Shown here piece after piece: positions 9,821 through 19,870 of a stretch of DNA of 64,000 bases. Under the pieces are notes generated by a model. It saw nothing but the letters and a program-made list of their open reading frames with translations. It had not been told where the DNA came from and did not search any database. The stretch is from Corticimicrobacter populi (GTDB lineage Bacteria; Pseudomonadota; Gammaproteobacteria; Burkholderiales; Burkholderiaceae_B). Position 1 is the first letter of the stretch. Each line of letters opens with the position of its first letter. The translations under genes and the position numbers were made by a program. Location: assembly GCF_003123725.1 (NCBI RefSeq), contig NZ_QETA01000007.1:124001-188000 (forward strand), written 5' to 3'.

Positions 9821-9834
9821 TTTACAATTGACAA
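9821..9834 (-). promoter_or_regulatory. Candidate FNR/DNR/NNR-type operator for nosR
   Basis: The 14-mer TTTACAATTGACAA reads TTGTCAATTGTAAA on the nosR strand. It matches the CRP/FNR-family layout TTGnC-N4-GnCAA with one mismatch. It lies about 57-70 bp before the nosR ATG, which is a plausible activator distance. A TCTAAT hexamer that could be the -10 lies on the minus strand at 9800-9805. Nitric-oxide- or oxygen-sensing FNR-family activators are the known controllers of nos genes. The identity of the factor here is inference. Confidence 0.5.
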
Positions 9835-9979
9835 TGGTCAAGTCATATAAATCATTTATTTTGTGAATCAACAAAAACTATTGATGCAAAAAGGAAATCC
9901 AACAAAAAATCAATAGACACAATATTTAATACCCATCAATTCCAATTAAAAACCCATGCGAAAAAATTAATCCTCTCGA

Positions 9980-9997
9980 AAATGATCCGGATCATTT
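9980..9997. promoter_or_regulatory. Perfect 18 bp palindrome upstream of the binding-protein/dtd operon
   Basis: AAATGATCC is followed directly by its exact reverse complement GGATCATTT. Read as ATGAT-CCGG-ATCAT it also resembles an FNR-type site (TTGAT-N4-ATCAA) with one symmetrical change per half. It lies 63 bp before the ATG at 10061 and inside the nosR intergenic region, so it could serve either direction. Confidence 0.45.
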
Positions 9998-10060
9998 CTC
10001 TTTGCCGAAGATCGCGCCCTGTGTAGAATCTGTGCCCATACCGTGCCCCAGGAGTCGTCC

Positions 10061-10798
10061 ATGCTGCACCTGCCTGCCGAACTGATCCAGAAACTCTGCC
10101 CGACCGGCGTGCTGCGTGCCGCCATCAATGTGGGCAATCCGATCCTCGCCCACCGTGACAAAACAACCGGCAGCGTCTCGGGTGTCTCTATCGACCTGGC
10201 CCATGAGCTTGCCAGACGATTGGGTGTCGAGGCCGAACTCAGTGTCTTCGACACCGCTGCCGAGTCGGTAGAAGCGGTCTCCGGCAACCAGGCCGATGTC
10301 GGCTTCTTTGCCATCGATCCCAAGCGCGGCGAAGCACTGCTGTTCACCGCGCCCTATGTTCTGATCAAGGGTGCCTATCTGGTGCGGGAAAATTCTCCGA
10401 TCCTGAGCATGGAAGAAGTGGACCAACCCGGCATACGGGTCGTGGTCGGCCAGGGCAGCGCCTACGACCTGCACCTGAGCCGTACGCTGGCGCACGCACA
10501 GATCGTCCGCGCACCCAGCTCTCCTGCCGTGGTCGATTTTTTCCTCAACAAAGGGCTGGATGTAGCCGCTGGCGTACGCCAGCAGATCGAAGCCGATGCC
10601 GTCCGATTGGGCGGGCTGCGCCTGCTGGATGGTCATTTCATGCAGATCCAGCAAGCCATGGGCACGCCACGCAGTCGGGGCGAAGGCGCAGCGGCATTCG
10701 TGCGCCGCTTTGTCGAGGATATGAAAAAACAGGGATTTGTCGCCGAAGCCCTGGCCCGCCACGATATCCGCGGTGCAGAAATCGCCCCGCTCGCATGA
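10061..10798 (+). CDS. Periplasmic-type amino-acid-binding domain protein without signal peptide
   Basis: 245 residues from the ATG at 10061, preceded at 7 bp by AGGAG; an in-frame GTG at 10043 lacks a ribosome site. The sequence is a full SBP_bac_3 (polar amino-acid ABC binding protein) domain: [38 protein letters not shown] and [16 protein letters not shown]. No signal peptide or lipobox is visible, so it is predicted to be cytoplasmic. No permease or ATPase lies next to it. It overlaps dtd by ATGA, so both are made from one message. The ligand is unknown, and a role as a soluble scavenger or sensor is speculative. Confidence 0.75.
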   Translation: MLHLPAELIQKLCPTGVLRAAINVGNPILAHRDKTTGSVSGVSIDLAHELARRLGVEAELSVFDTAAESVEAVSGNQADVGFFAIDPKRGEALLFTAPYVLIKGAYLVRENSPILSMEEVDQPGIRVVVGQGSAYDLHLSRTLAHAQIVRAPSSPAVVDFFLNKGLDVAAGVRQQIEADAVRLGGLRLLDGHFMQIQQAMGTPRSRGEGAAAFVRRFVEDMKKQGFVAEALARHDIRGAEIAPLA

Positions 10799-11274
10799 TC
10801 GCCCTGATCCAGCGCGTCCTGCGGGCCCATGTCGATATCGATGGCGATACGGTCGGTGCCATCGGCCCCGGCCTGCTCGCGCTGATCTGTGCCGAGCAGG
10901 GCGATACGCGCCGCGAAGCCGACCTGCTGCTCGACAAGATCGGCAAGCTGCGGATCTTCAGCGACGAGGCTGGCAAGATGAATCTTGACCTGCGCGCCGT
11001 GCAGGGTGGATTGCTGCTGGTCAGCCAGTTCACCCTGGCTGCCGACACGCGTCGCGGCAACCGACCCAGCTTCACGCAGGCTGCGCCCCCCGAGCTGGGC
11101 CGCGAGCTGTATGAATACCTGCTGGAACGAGCCAGACAGGGCTTGCCCGACGTCGCAGCAGGCCGCTTCGGCGCAGACATGGCCGTGCATCTTGTCAACG
11201 ACGGGCCGGTCACCATCCCGCTGCACATCCCGCCCTTGCAAGCCAGCATACCAATCAATACCAAATTGGTCTGA
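10795..11274 (+). CDS. dtd: D-aminoacyl-tRNA deacylase
   Basis: 159 residues, slightly longer than the usual ~145-150. It carries the DTD signatures [17 protein letters not shown] (SQFTL motif) and NDGPVT (Gly-cisPro region). The enzyme hydrolyses D-amino acids from mischarged tRNA and also removes Gly from tRNA-Ala. It is translationally coupled to the upstream binding-domain protein. Its stop codon (11272-11274) falls inside the first LldR-type operator, so the lactate operon's control region begins within this gene. Confidence 0.95.
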   Translation: MIALIQRVLRAHVDIDGDTVGAIGPGLLALICAEQGDTRREADLLLDKIGKLRIFSDEAGKMNLDLRAVQGGLLLVSQFTLAADTRRGNRPSFTQAAPPELGRELYEYLLERARQGLPDVAAGRFGADMAVHLVNDGPVTIPLHIPPLQASIPINTKLV

Positions 11275-11278
11275 CCAA
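11266..11278. promoter_or_regulatory. LldR-type operator 1
   Basis: TTGGTC-T-GACCAA is a perfect 13 bp inverted repeat. It fits the FadR/LldR subfamily consensus TnGTnnnACnA. It overlaps the dtd stop codon and is centred at 11272, 117 bp from the second identical site. A GntR/FadR-family LldR gene lies in the operon it precedes. Confidence 0.75.
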
Positions 11279-11611
11279 AATATGAACAACGCTTTTAAAA
11301 ACTAGTATTTACCCTAGTTTTGATGCAATGCGTTAGACCCGCCTCACTTTTTCTTCTAGAATTTTCCAACCAAAAATTCTTTTTGGTCAGACCAATCCAT
11401 ATCAAAACAGGTCATGACCTCGCACAGGAGACAACCCGTGTTCAGCCATTCATCCCCCTGTAGGGTGTAGACGCCGTTCAGGCATCCGCACACGCAATAC
11501 ATCCGCTCCTGCCTTGCACACCGGTCGCGCATCGTCGCGTACCCGCGGCGCGCATGCCCGGAGAGGCAATGACCTTTCATCAAATAAAAACCCAACCGGA
11601 GACATTCCGTC
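11275..11611 (+). other. lldP promoter region
   Basis: I see no convincing gene in this 337 bp stretch. It holds an AT-rich inverted repeat (AAAACTAG at 11298-11305 with CTAGTTTT at 11314-11321) that may end dtd transcription. It also holds a possible promoter (TTAGAC at 11333-11338, TAGAAT at 11357-11362, 18 bp spacing) lying between the two LldR operators, and a long untranslated stretch before the lldP ATG at 11612. Confidence 0.5.
11383..11395. promoter_or_regulatory. LldR-type operator 2
   Basis: TTGGTC-A-GACCAA has the same arms as operator 1 and differs only in the central base. It lies just downstream of the candidate -10 TAGAAT (11357-11362), where a bound repressor would block transcription. 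Paired sites flanking the promoter match the two-operator arrangement known for the E. coli lldPRD operon. Confidence 0.75.
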
Positions 11612-13330
11612 ATGCAAGCCTGGCAGCAAGTCTATGATCCAGCAGGCAACATCTGGCTATCCAGCCTGGTGGCGCTGATCCCCATCGTCTTTTTCTTCCT
11701 TGCCCTTACCGTCCTGCGCCTGAAGGGCTGGGTCGCTGGCACCATCACCGTTGTCCTGGCGCTGGCCGTAGCCGTGCTGTTCTACCAGATGCCCGTCGGC
11801 CGGGCACTGGCTTCTGGCGTATATGGCTTCTTCTACGGGCTCTGGCCCATCGCCTGGATCATCGTCGGAGCTGTGTTCCTGTACAAGGTATCGGTCAAGA
11901 CCGGCCAGTTCGACGTGATCCGTGAATCCATTCTGTCGATCACCGAGGATCAGCGCCTGCAGATGCTGCTGGTGGGCTTCTCGTTCGGCGCGTTCCTCGA
12001 GGGTGCGGCCGGCTTCGGTGCCCCCGTGGCCATCACCGCAGCCTTGCTGATGGGGCTCGGCTTCAAGCCGCTGTACGCCGCCGGCCTGTGCCTGATCGTC
12101 AACACGGCACCGGTCGCCTTCGGTGCGTTGGGTATCCCGGTCATCGTGGCTGGCCAGGTCACCGGCCTGGATGCCTTCCAGATCGGCCAGATGGCCGGCC
12201 GCCAGTTGCCGCTGCTGACGATCATCGTGCTGTTCTGGATCATGGCCATCATGGACGGCTGGCGCGGCGTCAAGGAAACCTGGCCCGCCGTGCTGGTGGG
12301 TGGCGGCTCGTTTGCCATCGTGCAATACCTGACCTCCAACTTCATCGGTCCCGAACTGCCCGACATCACGTCATCGATCGCCTCGCTGGTCTGCCTGACG
12401 CTGTTCCTCAAGGTCTGGAAGCCCAAGCGCATTTTCCGCTTCGAACATGATGCCAACGACACTACGGCCCACTCGACCACCGCTCCGGCTGCGGCTGCTA
12501 CAAGCGCACATGCAGACACAGCCGCCGGCCATGCAGCTCCCGCACGCACGGTCGGTCAACTGGTCAAGGCCTGGTCGCCGTTCCTGATCCTGACCGCCAT
12601 GGTGACGATCTGGAGTCTCAAGCCGTTCAAGCAGATGTTCGCTCCCGGCGGGGCACTGGAAAGCTGGGTCGTCTCGATCCCGGTCCCCTTCCTCGACAAA
12701 CTGGTCGAAAAAATGCCGCCGATCGTGACGGCCGCCAGCCCCTACGCCGCCGTCTACAAGTTCGACTGGTTCTCGGCCACCGGCACCTCGATCCTGATCG
12801 CTGCAATCATTTCCATCATTTTGCTGCGCATGCGCCCCAAGGATGCCTTCTGCACCTTCGGCGAGACCATGAAGGAACTCAAGACCCCGATCTACTCCAT
12901 CGGCATGGTGCTGGCCTTCGCCTTCATCGCCAACTATTCGGGGCTGTCGGCCACGCTGGCACTGGCACTGGCCCACACCGGCCACGCCTTTACCTTCTTC
13001 TCGCCGTTCCTGGGCTGGCTGGGCGTGTTCCTGACGGGCTCCGACACTTCATCCAACGCGCTGTTCGGTGCCCTGCAAGCAGCTACGGCACAGCAGATCG
13101 GGGTCTCGGATATTCTGCTGGTGGCGGCCAACACCACCGGCGGCGTGACCGGCAAGATGATCTCGCCGCAGTCCATCGCCATCGCCTGCGCCGCCGTGGG
13201 CCTGGCCGGACGCGAGTCGGACCTGTTCCGTTTCACTGTGAAACATAGTCTGTGCTTTGCCGCTATGATCGGCGTCATCACGACTCTGCAAGCCTATGTC
13301 TTCCCATGGATGATTCCCGGACACCCGTAA
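11612..13330 (+). CDS. lldP: L-lactate permease
   Basis: 572 residues, about 12-14 hydrophobic segments, typical LctP/LldP length. Family blocks are visible: [27 protein letters not shown] (split here as [12 protein letters not shown] and [15 protein letters not shown]), [21 protein letters not shown] and [19 protein letters not shown]. It imports lactate (and related 2-hydroxyacids) with protons across the inner membrane. First gene of a four-gene lactate operon. A loop near residues 285-310 is Ala/His-rich and poorly conserved. Confidence 0.96.
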   Translation: MQAWQQVYDPAGNIWLSSLVALIPIVFFFLALTVLRLKGWVAGTITVVLALAVAVLFYQMPVGRALASGVYGFFYGLWPIAWIIVGAVFLYKVSVKTGQFDVIRESILSITEDQRLQMLLVGFSFGAFLEGAAGFGAPVAITAALLMGLGFKPLYAAGLCLIVNTAPVAFGALGIPVIVAGQVTGLDAFQIGQMAGRQLPLLTIIVLFWIMAIMDGWRGVKETWPAVLVGGGSFAIVQYLTSNFIGPELPDITSSIASLVCLTLFLKVWKPKRIFRFEHDANDTTAHSTTAPAAAATSAHADTAAGHAAPARTVGQLVKAWSPFLILTAMVTIWSLKPFKQMFAPGGALESWVVSIPVPFLDKLVEKMPPIVTAASPYAAVYKFDWFSATGTSILIAAIISIILLRMRPKDAFCTFGETMKELKTPIYSIGMVLAFAFIANYSGLSATLALALAHTGHAFTFFSPFLGWLGVFLTGSDTSSNALFGALQAATAQQIGVSDILLVAANTTGGVTGKMISPQSIAIACAAVGLAGRESDLFRFTVKHSLCFAAMIGVITTLQAYVFPWMIPGHP

Positions 13331-14127
13331 AAACCACCCGCCTGGCCGACCGCGTTGCCCATGAACTGACGCTCATGATCCAGACCCGCAACCTCCAGGC
13401 AGGCGACCGCCTGCCTGCCGAGCGCCAGCTTGCCAAGGAGCTGGATGTCTCGCGCACCTGTCTGCGCGAGGCCATCCAGAAGCTCAGCAGCCAGGGCATC
13501 CTGGTGAGCCGGCCGGGTGGCGGTACCTACGTGCAGGCCACGGCACATGACCGACATGACGGCAGCATCATGCACCCGCTGCTGCCGCTGCTCGAGAGTG
13601 ATCCCGAGTATCGCTACGACGTGCTGGAAATCCGCCATGCACTCGAAAGCACGGCCATCAGCCATGCTGCGCTGCGTGCGACCGACGCCGACAAGGCACG
13701 CATCCGCGCCAAGTTCGACGCCATGATGGCGCGTCACGGCACCGATGCACCGATGGAGGAAGCCCGCGCCGATGCGTCCTTCCATATCGCCATCGCCGAG
13801 GCCTCGCACAACCTGGTGCTGATCCTGGTGATGCGCAGCCTGTTCGACCTGCTGCAGGCCAGCGTATCGCAGAACCTGGGCAAGCTCTATACCCGGCCCA
13901 ATGTATACGAAACGCTGACGCAGCAACATCTGGCGCTGGTGGAGGCCATCGAGGCCGGCGACCCGGACCGTGCCCGCACCGCCATGCGCACCCATATCGA
14001 TTTTGTTTACTCAACCCTGAAGACCATCGACGAGGATGAGGCCCGCCAGGCCCGCTCGGCCCGCCTGGCGGCCAAGCCGCAGGGCACCACGACCTCGCGA
14101 TCGGCCAGAAAGCGACAACCATCATGA
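13306..14127 (+). CDS. lldR: GntR/FadR-family lactate-responsive regulator
   Basis: 273 residues from the ATG at 13306, which lies 25 bp inside the end of lldP. The N-terminal winged helix reads [31 protein letters not shown] and [10 protein letters not shown]-terminal FCD all-helical ligand domain follows, with metal-ligand-type residues ([14 protein letters not shown]). LldR represses lld genes and is released by lactate. The two palindromes at 11266-11278 and 11383-11395 are its probable operators. The lldD ATG overlaps its stop (ATGA). Confidence 0.93.
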   Translation: MDDSRTPVKTTRLADRVAHELTLMIQTRNLQAGDRLPAERQLAKELDVSRTCLREAIQKLSSQGILVSRPGGGTYVQATAHDRHDGSIMHPLLPLLESDPEYRYDVLEIRHALESTAISHAALRATDADKARIRAKFDAMMARHGTDAPMEEARADASFHIAIAEASHNLVLILVMRSLFDLLQASVSQNLGKLYTRPNVYETLTQQHLALVEAIEAGDPDRARTAMRTHIDFVYSTLKTIDEDEARQARSARLAAKPQGTTTSRSARKRQPS

Positions 14128-15254
14128 TCATTTCCGCATCGACCGACTACCGCGAAGCCGCCCGGCGTCGCCTGCCGCCGTTCCTGTTTCACTATATCGA
14201 CGGCGGCTCCTATGCCGAGCACACGCTGCGCCACAACGTCTCCGACCTGTCCGATATCGCCCTGCGCCAGCGCATCCTGCGCGACGTGGCCGCGCTGGAC
14301 ACCAGCACCGAACTGTTCGGACGCAAGATGTCGATGCCTGTGATCCTGGCACCGGTCGGCCTGACCGGCATGTATGCCCGCCGCGGCGAAGTGCAGGCGG
14401 CCCAGGCTGCCGCTGCGCGCGGTATCCCTTTTACCCTGTCGACCGTCAGCGTGTGCGATATCGACGAAGTGCAGTCGCAATCGCCCGATCCCATCTGGTT
14501 CCAGCTCTACGTGCTGCGTGACCGGGGTTTCATGAAGCATGCGCTGGAGCGCGCCAAGGCGGCTGGCATCACCACACTGGTGTTTACCGTGGACATGCCG
14601 GTTCCCGGCGCGCGCTACCGTGATGCCCACTCCGGCATGAGCGGCCCCAACGCCGCCATGCGCCGCTACTGGCAATCCGTGACGCATCCAGCCTGGGCGC
14701 TGGACGTCGGCCTGCAGGGCAAGCCGCACGACCTGGGCAATATCTCGCACTACCTCGGCAAACCGACGGGCCTGGAAGACTATATCGGCTGGCTGGGTGC
14801 CAACTTCGACCCGTCCATCGCCTGGAAGGATCTGGAATGGATCCGCGAGTTCTGGGAAGGCCCGATGATCATCAAGGGCATCCTCGATCCGGATGATGCC
14901 CGCGATGCGGTCAAGTTCGGGGCCGACGGCATCGTCGTTTCCAACCACGGCGGCCGCCAGCTCGACGGCGTGCTGTCATCGGCACGCGCCCTGCCGGCCA
15001 TTGCAGACGCCGTCAAGGGCGATCTGACCATCCTGGCCGACTCGGGCATCCGCTCCGGTCTGGACGTGGTGCGCATGCTGGCACTCGGTGCCGACGGCGT
15101 GATGCTGGGCCGGGCCTATGCCTACGCACTGGCAGCAGCGGGCCGCGAGGGTGTCTCCAACCTGCTGGGTCTGTTCGAGAAAGAGATGCGCGTCGCCATG
15201 TCGCTGACCGGCGCACGCACGCTGGCCGAAATCACGGCAGATTCGCTCGCCTGA
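14124..15254 (+). CDS. lldD: L-lactate dehydrogenase (FMN, quinone-linked)
   Basis: 376 residues; the alpha-hydroxy-acid dehydrogenase TIM barrel. Motifs include the substrate/FMN segment [18 protein letters not shown], the catalytic-His block [11 protein letters not shown], and the C-terminal phosphate-binding [19 protein letters not shown] and GVMLGRAY. It oxidises L-lactate to pyruvate at the membrane and passes electrons to quinone. Coupled to lldR by ATGA. Confidence 0.96.
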   Translation: MIISASTDYREAARRRLPPFLFHYIDGGSYAEHTLRHNVSDLSDIALRQRILRDVAALDTSTELFGRKMSMPVILAPVGLTGMYARRGEVQAAQAAAARGIPFTLSTVSVCDIDEVQSQSPDPIWFQLYVLRDRGFMKHALERAKAAGITTLVFTVDMPVPGARYRDAHSGMSGPNAAMRRYWQSVTHPAWALDVGLQGKPHDLGNISHYLGKPTGLEDYIGWLGANFDPSIAWKDLEWIREFWEGPMIIKGILDPDDARDAVKFGADGIVVSNHGGRQLDGVLSSARALPAIADAVKGDLTILADSGIRSGLDVVRMLALGADGVMLGRAYAYALAAAGREGVSNLLGLFEKEMRVAMSLTGARTLAEITADSLA

Positions 15255-15326
15255 TCCTCACCTCTCACGCACGCCCCGCCATGCGCATCGGCGACGGCGT
15301 GCATGCTCCCTTTTCCATCGACTGCC

Positions 15327-17072
15327 ATGAACACGACTGCCCGTACTCCTGTGTCCGATCACGACCTGCTGCAGACCCTGCGCCAACATGTCGGCACCCA
15401 TCATGTCCTGACCGACAGCAAGGCCACGCGCCGCTTCCGCAAGGGCTACCGCACGGGCGAGGGTGCTGCGCTGGCTGTCGTGCAACCCGGCAGTCTGGTC
15501 GAAATGTGGCGCGTCCTGCAGGCCGCGACCGCCGCCGGCCGCATCGTGATCATGCAGGCCGCCAATACTGGCCTGACCGGCGGCTCGACACCCGACGGCA
15601 ATGACTATGACCGGCAGGTCGTCCTCATCAGCACCCTGCGCCTGCGCGGCATCCAATTGCTGCACGAGGGTCGCCAGGTCGTCTGCCTGCCCGGCGCGAC
15701 ACTGGATCGTCTGGAACAGACACTGCGCCCTCTGGGCCGCGAACCACATTCGGTGATCGGCTCCTCATGCATCGGTGCCTCGGTGCTGGGCGGCGTCTGC
15801 AACAACTCGGGCGGCGCGCTGGTACGGCGTGGCCCGGTCTATACCGAGCTGTCCCTGTATGCGCAGGTCGATGCCGAGGGCAGGCTGGCGCTGGTCAATC
15901 ACCTGGGCATCAACCTGGGCGACGACCCCGAGACCATCCTGTCGCGCCTGGAAAAAGGCGAATACACCCCCGCCGACGTGCGCGACGACGCCGAGCGGGT
16001 CGCTTCGGGCCGCGACTACGCCGAGCGCGTGCGCCAGGTAGACGAACCTTCTCCCGCCCGTTTCAATGCCGACCCTCGCGGCCTGTACGAGGCCTCGGGC
16101 TCGGCCGGCAAGCTGGCGGTCTTCGCCGTGCGGCTCGACACCTTCGCCACCGAGCCCAGCACGGTGTTCTACATCGGCTCCAACGACACCGCCGACCTGA
16201 CCGCCGTGCGCCGCCACATGCTGACGGCCTTCGACACGCTGCCGATCGCCGGCGAGTACATCCACCGCGATGCCTTCGACATCGGCAAAGAGTACGGCAA
16301 GGATATTTTCCTGCTGATCGACAAGCTCGGCACCGACAAGGTGCCGGCCGCCTTCGCCTTCAAGGGCAAGGTCGATGCCTTCTTCGAAGGGCTGGGCCTG
16401 CGCGGCGTCAGCGATCGCGTGTTGCAATTCTTCTCGCGCCTGCTGCCCGAGCACCTGCCCCGTCGCGTCCTAGCGTTTCGCCAGCGTTTCGACCACCACC
16501 TGCTGCTGCGCGTCTCGAAGACCGACGCCGACGCCACCCGCGCGTTCCTGCAGACACACTTCGGCACGACCGAAGGCGATTTCTTCGAGTGTGATGCAGA
16601 AGAAGGCCGCAAGGCTTTCCTGCACCGCTTCGCCGTTGCCAGCGCCGCCGTGCGTTACCGCGAAACGCATCGCCACAGCGTGGAGGACATCCTGGCACTG
16701 GACATCGCCCTGCGCCGCGACGACCGTGACTGGCTGGAAACCCTGCCGCCCGACATCGAGGAAAACTTCCTGGCCAAGCTCTATTACGGGCATTTCTTCT
16801 GCCACGTTTTCCACCAGGACTACATCGTCAAGAAAGGCCGCGATCCCATCGCCATCGAGCACCGGATGTGGAGCCTGCTAGATGAACGCGGTGCCGAGTA
16901 TCCCGCCGAACACAACGTCGGCCACCTTTATCCGGCCAAGCCGGCGCTGCGCGAGTTCTACGAGCAACTGGACCCCAGCAACACCTTCAACCCCGGCATC
17001 GGCCAGACATCCAAGCTGTTCCGCTGGGGCAAAAAGATGGGGCCGGGCTGCGACTGCGGGCAGGTGCATTAA
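15327..17072 (+). CDS. dld: D-lactate dehydrogenase (FAD, quinone-linked)
   Basis: 581 residues from ATG 15327 (MNTTARTPVSDHDLL); an in-frame ATG at 15303 is possible, and neither has a strong ribosome site. An FAD-binding PCMH domain (AANTGLTGGSTPDG, GREPHSVIGSSCIGASVLGGVCNNSGG) is followed by the Dld membrane-binding and C-terminal domains (HNVGHLYPAKP near the end). This matches the E. coli-type Dld length. It oxidises D-lactate to pyruvate. With lldP and lldD it lets the cell use both lactate enantiomers. Confidence 0.94.
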   Translation: MNTTARTPVSDHDLLQTLRQHVGTHHVLTDSKATRRFRKGYRTGEGAALAVVQPGSLVEMWRVLQAATAAGRIVIMQAANTGLTGGSTPDGNDYDRQVVLISTLRLRGIQLLHEGRQVVCLPGATLDRLEQTLRPLGREPHSVIGSSCIGASVLGGVCNNSGGALVRRGPVYTELSLYAQVDAEGRLALVNHLGINLGDDPETILSRLEKGEYTPADVRDDAERVASGRDYAERVRQVDEPSPARFNADPRGLYEASGSAGKLAVFAVRLDTFATEPSTVFYIGSNDTADLTAVRRHMLTAFDTLPIAGEYIHRDAFDIGKEYGKDIFLLIDKLGTDKVPAAFAFKGKVDAFFEGLGLRGVSDRVLQFFSRLLPEHLPRRVLAFRQRFDHHLLLRVSKTDADATRAFLQTHFGTTEGDFFECDAEEGRKAFLHRFAVASAAVRYRETHRHSVEDILALDIALRRDDRDWLETLPPDIEENFLAKLYYGHFFCHVFHQDYIVKKGRDPIAIEHRMWSLLDERGAEYPAEHNVGHLYPAKPALREFYEQLDPSNTFNPGIGQTSKLFRWGKKMGPGCDCGQVH

Positions 17073-17496
17073 GTATCCAGTCTGACGACTCACTCGGAGA
17101 CACACAACACGACGCTATTGTCCGCAGCAAATAATCAGGCCGTACAGCATGGTCACTTTCCCCCGCTGCCAATACGCTTGAACATCCAGCCGTGTGGCGG
17201 CCCCTGGCTGGGTGAGCGTTTTGGCGTCGGCCTGCATCTGGTCGGGCGGCCGGGAACAAGGCGGGCACTGTCTGAGCCCGCAGGGCGAGTTTGCCCGCCG
17301 CCCAGTTGCCCGACCAGAGGCAGGGCAGTCCCGAAGCGCAGCGCAGGGACCCGACGACGCACGCTCAACCAGCCAAGGGCCGCCACCCGGCGGGTCAGCA
17401 AGACACCAGCTCTTTAACACCCCCCAGAGAAAACACACTGGCAGCCCAACACCAACGATGGTATATTCTTCGACACACAGATAAACACAGACTCGA
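17073..17496. other. Gap between dld and trpL
   Basis: No convincing gene is present, and the open frames here are by-products of a GC-rich nested inverted repeat (17194-17386). The last 90 bp hold the likely trp promoter, with an extended -10, TG-G-TATATT, at 17459-17467. No clear -35 is visible. Confidence 0.6.
17194..17386. repeat. Nested imperfect inverted repeat, about 193 bp
   Basis: Three nested arm pairs line up. 17194-17219 pairs with 17361-17386 (26 bp, two mismatches). 17231-17247 pairs with 17308-17324 (17 bp, one mismatch). 17260-17266 pairs with 17293-17299 (GGCGGGC/GCCCGCC). The whole could fold as a long cruciform or RNA hairpin. It has no T-run and no recognisable protein. 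It could be a MITE-like or other interspersed repeat, but copy number cannot be judged here. Confidence 0.7.
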
Positions 17497-17574
17497 ATGA
17501 TCCACTCCATTTCCCGTTCCGTTCCGTTCTCTGGCGCCTGGTGGCGCTGGTGGCGTTCGCGTACCGGGCAATGA
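17497..17574 (+). CDS. trpL: trp operon leader peptide
   Basis: 25 codons (ATG at 17497, TGA at 17572-17574). Near the C-terminus are four Trp codons in five (GAWWRWWRS; TGG at 17539, 17542, 17548 and 17551). A Trp-rich short frame just before trpE is the hallmark of a ribosome-mediated attenuator. The last codons contain CCGGGC (17564-17569), complementary to the left arm of the terminator. A ribosome stalled at the Trp codons would therefore leave the antiterminator free, while one that reaches the stop would cover it. Confidence 0.9.
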   Translation: MIHSISRSVPFSGAWWRWWRSRTGQ

Positions 17575-17641
17575 CGATCCCGGTCGATGATGGCAGCCCT
17601 CACCGTGCCGTCTCCCGACCCAGCAGCGACATCGAAATTCC

Positions 17642-17672
17642 AGCCCGGAACCAAGCATTGGCCGGGCTTTTT
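17642..17672 (+). terminator. Transcription attenuator of the trp operon
   Basis: AGCCCGG (17642-17648) pairs with CCGGGCT (17662-17668). An inner CCAA/TTGG helix (17651-17654 with 17658-17661) closes the hairpin, and TTTTT (17668-17672) follows. It lies 42 bp before trpE. The competing antiterminator would pair 17564-17569 with 17643-17648, and a further hairpin ACCGGG/CCCGGT (17563-17568 with 17579-17584) is possible. Confidence 0.85.
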
Positions 17673-17713
17673 CATATCTGTCCGGCCACCCAGACACCCA
17701 CACAAGGCCGATC

Positions 17714-19258
17714 ATGACAGAACTCGAATTCAACGCGCTAGCCGCCCAGGGCTACAACCGGATTCCCCTGGTGGCGGAAACCTACGCCGACCTCGACACG
17801 CCGCTGTCGCTCTATCTCAAGCTGGCTCACAGCGGCCCTCAGGCCGGCCGCATGAGCTGCCTGCTGGAGTCCGTGGTGGGCGGCGAACGCTTTGGCCGCT
17901 ACTCCTTCATCGGCCTGCCGGCCCGTACCGTGATCCGCGCCAGCGGCACCCGGACCGAACTGCTGCGTGACGGGGTCGTCGTCGAAACCCATGACGGCGA
18001 TCCGCTGGCCTTCATCGAGTCCTACCAGCAACGCTTTCGCGTCGCCCTGCGCCCCGGCATGCCGCGCTTCGCGGGTGGCCTGGCAGGCTACTTCGGCTAT
18101 GACACGGTACGCCACATCGAGCCGCGCCTGGGACCGGCGGTCAAGCCTTTCCCGGCCGGTATGGAAGAGGGTACGCCCGACATCATGCTGCTGCACGTGG
18201 ACGAACTGGCCATCGTCGACAACCTGGCCGGACGCATCTACCTGATCGTATACGCCGATCCGACCCAGCCAGAAGCCTGGAGCCGCGCCCGCCAGCGCCT
18301 GCAGGAACTGCGCGCACAACTGCGCAAGCCGGCCCAGGTGCCCTACAGCCAGCCCAGCCTGCAGACCGAACCGCAGCGCGACTTCAAGAAAGAGGACTAC
18401 CTCGCTGCCGTGCGCCGCGCCAAGGAATATATCGCCGCCGGTGACCTGATGCAGGTCCAGGTCGGCCAGGTCATCGCCAAGCCATTCCGCGATGCGCCGC
18501 TGTCGCTATACCGTGCCCTGCGCTCGCTCAACCCGTCACCCTACATGTACTTCTGGAATTTCGGTGATTTCCAGGTGGTCGGTGCCTCGCCCGAGATTCT
18601 GGTACGCCAGGAAAAGATCGAACACGCGGACAGCCCTGCTGCCGATGGCACCGCCGAGGGAGAAAGCCGCATCACCATCCGGCCGCTGGCCGGTACCCGC
18701 AAGCGCGGCGGCACGCCCGAAGAAGACCTGGCGCTGGAAGCCGAACTCAAGGCCGACCCCAAGGAAGTGGCTGAACACGTGATGCTGATCGACCTGGCAC
18801 GCAACGACGTCGGCCGCGTGGCACAGACCGGCACGGTCGAAGTCACCGACAAGATGGTGGTGGAACGCTACTCGCACGTCATGCACCTGGTGTCCAACGT
18901 CAGCGCCACGCTCAACCCCGGCATGAGCGCCATGGATGTGCTGCGTGCGGCCTTCCCGGCCGGCACGCTGACCGGTGCGCCCAAGGTGCGCGCCATGGAA
19001 CTGATAGACGAACTGGAACCCGTGCGGCGCGGCATCTATGGCGGTGCGGCCGGCTACCTGAGCTACGGCGGCGAGATGGACGTGGCCATCGCCATCCGCA
19101 CCGGCATCATCAAGAACGGCACCCTGTACGTGCAGGCGGCTGCCGGCATCGTGGCCGACTCGGACCCCGAAAAGGAATGGCAGGAAACGGAATCCAAGGC
19201 CCGCGCCGTGCTGCGCGCTGCCGAACAGGTCCAGAACGGCCTGGACGAATCCGTCTGA
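17714..19258 (+). CDS. trpE: Anthranilate synthase component I
   Basis: 514 residues. The N-terminal Trp-feedback site is visible as [17 protein letters not shown] (LLES motif). The C-terminal chorismate-binding domain has [47 protein letters not shown] and [12 protein letters not shown]. With TrpG it makes anthranilate from chorismate and glutamine, the first committed step to tryptophan. First structural gene after the attenuator. Confidence 0.97.
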   Translation: MTELEFNALAAQGYNRIPLVAETYADLDTPLSLYLKLAHSGPQAGRMSCLLESVVGGERFGRYSFIGLPARTVIRASGTRTELLRDGVVVETHDGDPLAFIESYQQRFRVALRPGMPRFAGGLAGYFGYDTVRHIEPRLGPAVKPFPAGMEEGTPDIMLLHVDELAIVDNLAGRIYLIVYADPTQPEAWSRARQRLQELRAQLRKPAQVPYSQPSLQTEPQRDFKKEDYLAAVRRAKEYIAAGDLMQVQVGQVIAKPFRDAPLSLYRALRSLNPSPYMYFWNFGDFQVVGASPEILVRQEKIEHADSPAADGTAEGESRITIRPLAGTRKRGGTPEEDLALEAELKADPKEVAEHVMLIDLARNDVGRVAQTGTVEVTDKMVVERYSHVMHLVSNVSATLNPGMSAMDVLRAAFPAGTLTGAPKVRAMELIDELEPVRRGIYGGAAGYLSYGGEMDVAIAIRTGIIKNGTLYVQAAAGIVADSDPEKEWQETESKARAVLRAAEQVQNGLDESV

Positions 19259-19283
19259 CTGCGCCCACATCCAAGGAATCATC

Positions 19284-19847
<564 letters not shown>

Positions 19848-19870
19848 ACGCAAAGATACCGGACAGTCCC

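Larger units (their letters stand above)
9765..10060. other. AT-rich divergent intergenic region between nosR and the 10061 gene
   Basis: No credible gene is present. The stretch is much more AT-rich than its surroundings and should hold both divergent promoters. Two palindromic elements stand out: TTTACAATTGACAA at 9821-9834 on the nosR side, and an 18 bp perfect palindrome at 9980-9997 on the side of the binding-protein gene. Several isolated TTGAT/ATCAA half-sites lie between them. Confidence 0.7.

Noticed and set aside
11356-11613. 85-codon minus-strand frame with several Cys
   Set aside because: It runs across the lldP promoter and LldR operator 2, has no ribosome site and no family resemblance.
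17115-17705. Overlapping open frames on both strands before trpE
   Set aside because: They arise from the GC-rich inverted repeat and the attenuator region. The only supported coding frame there is the short trpL.
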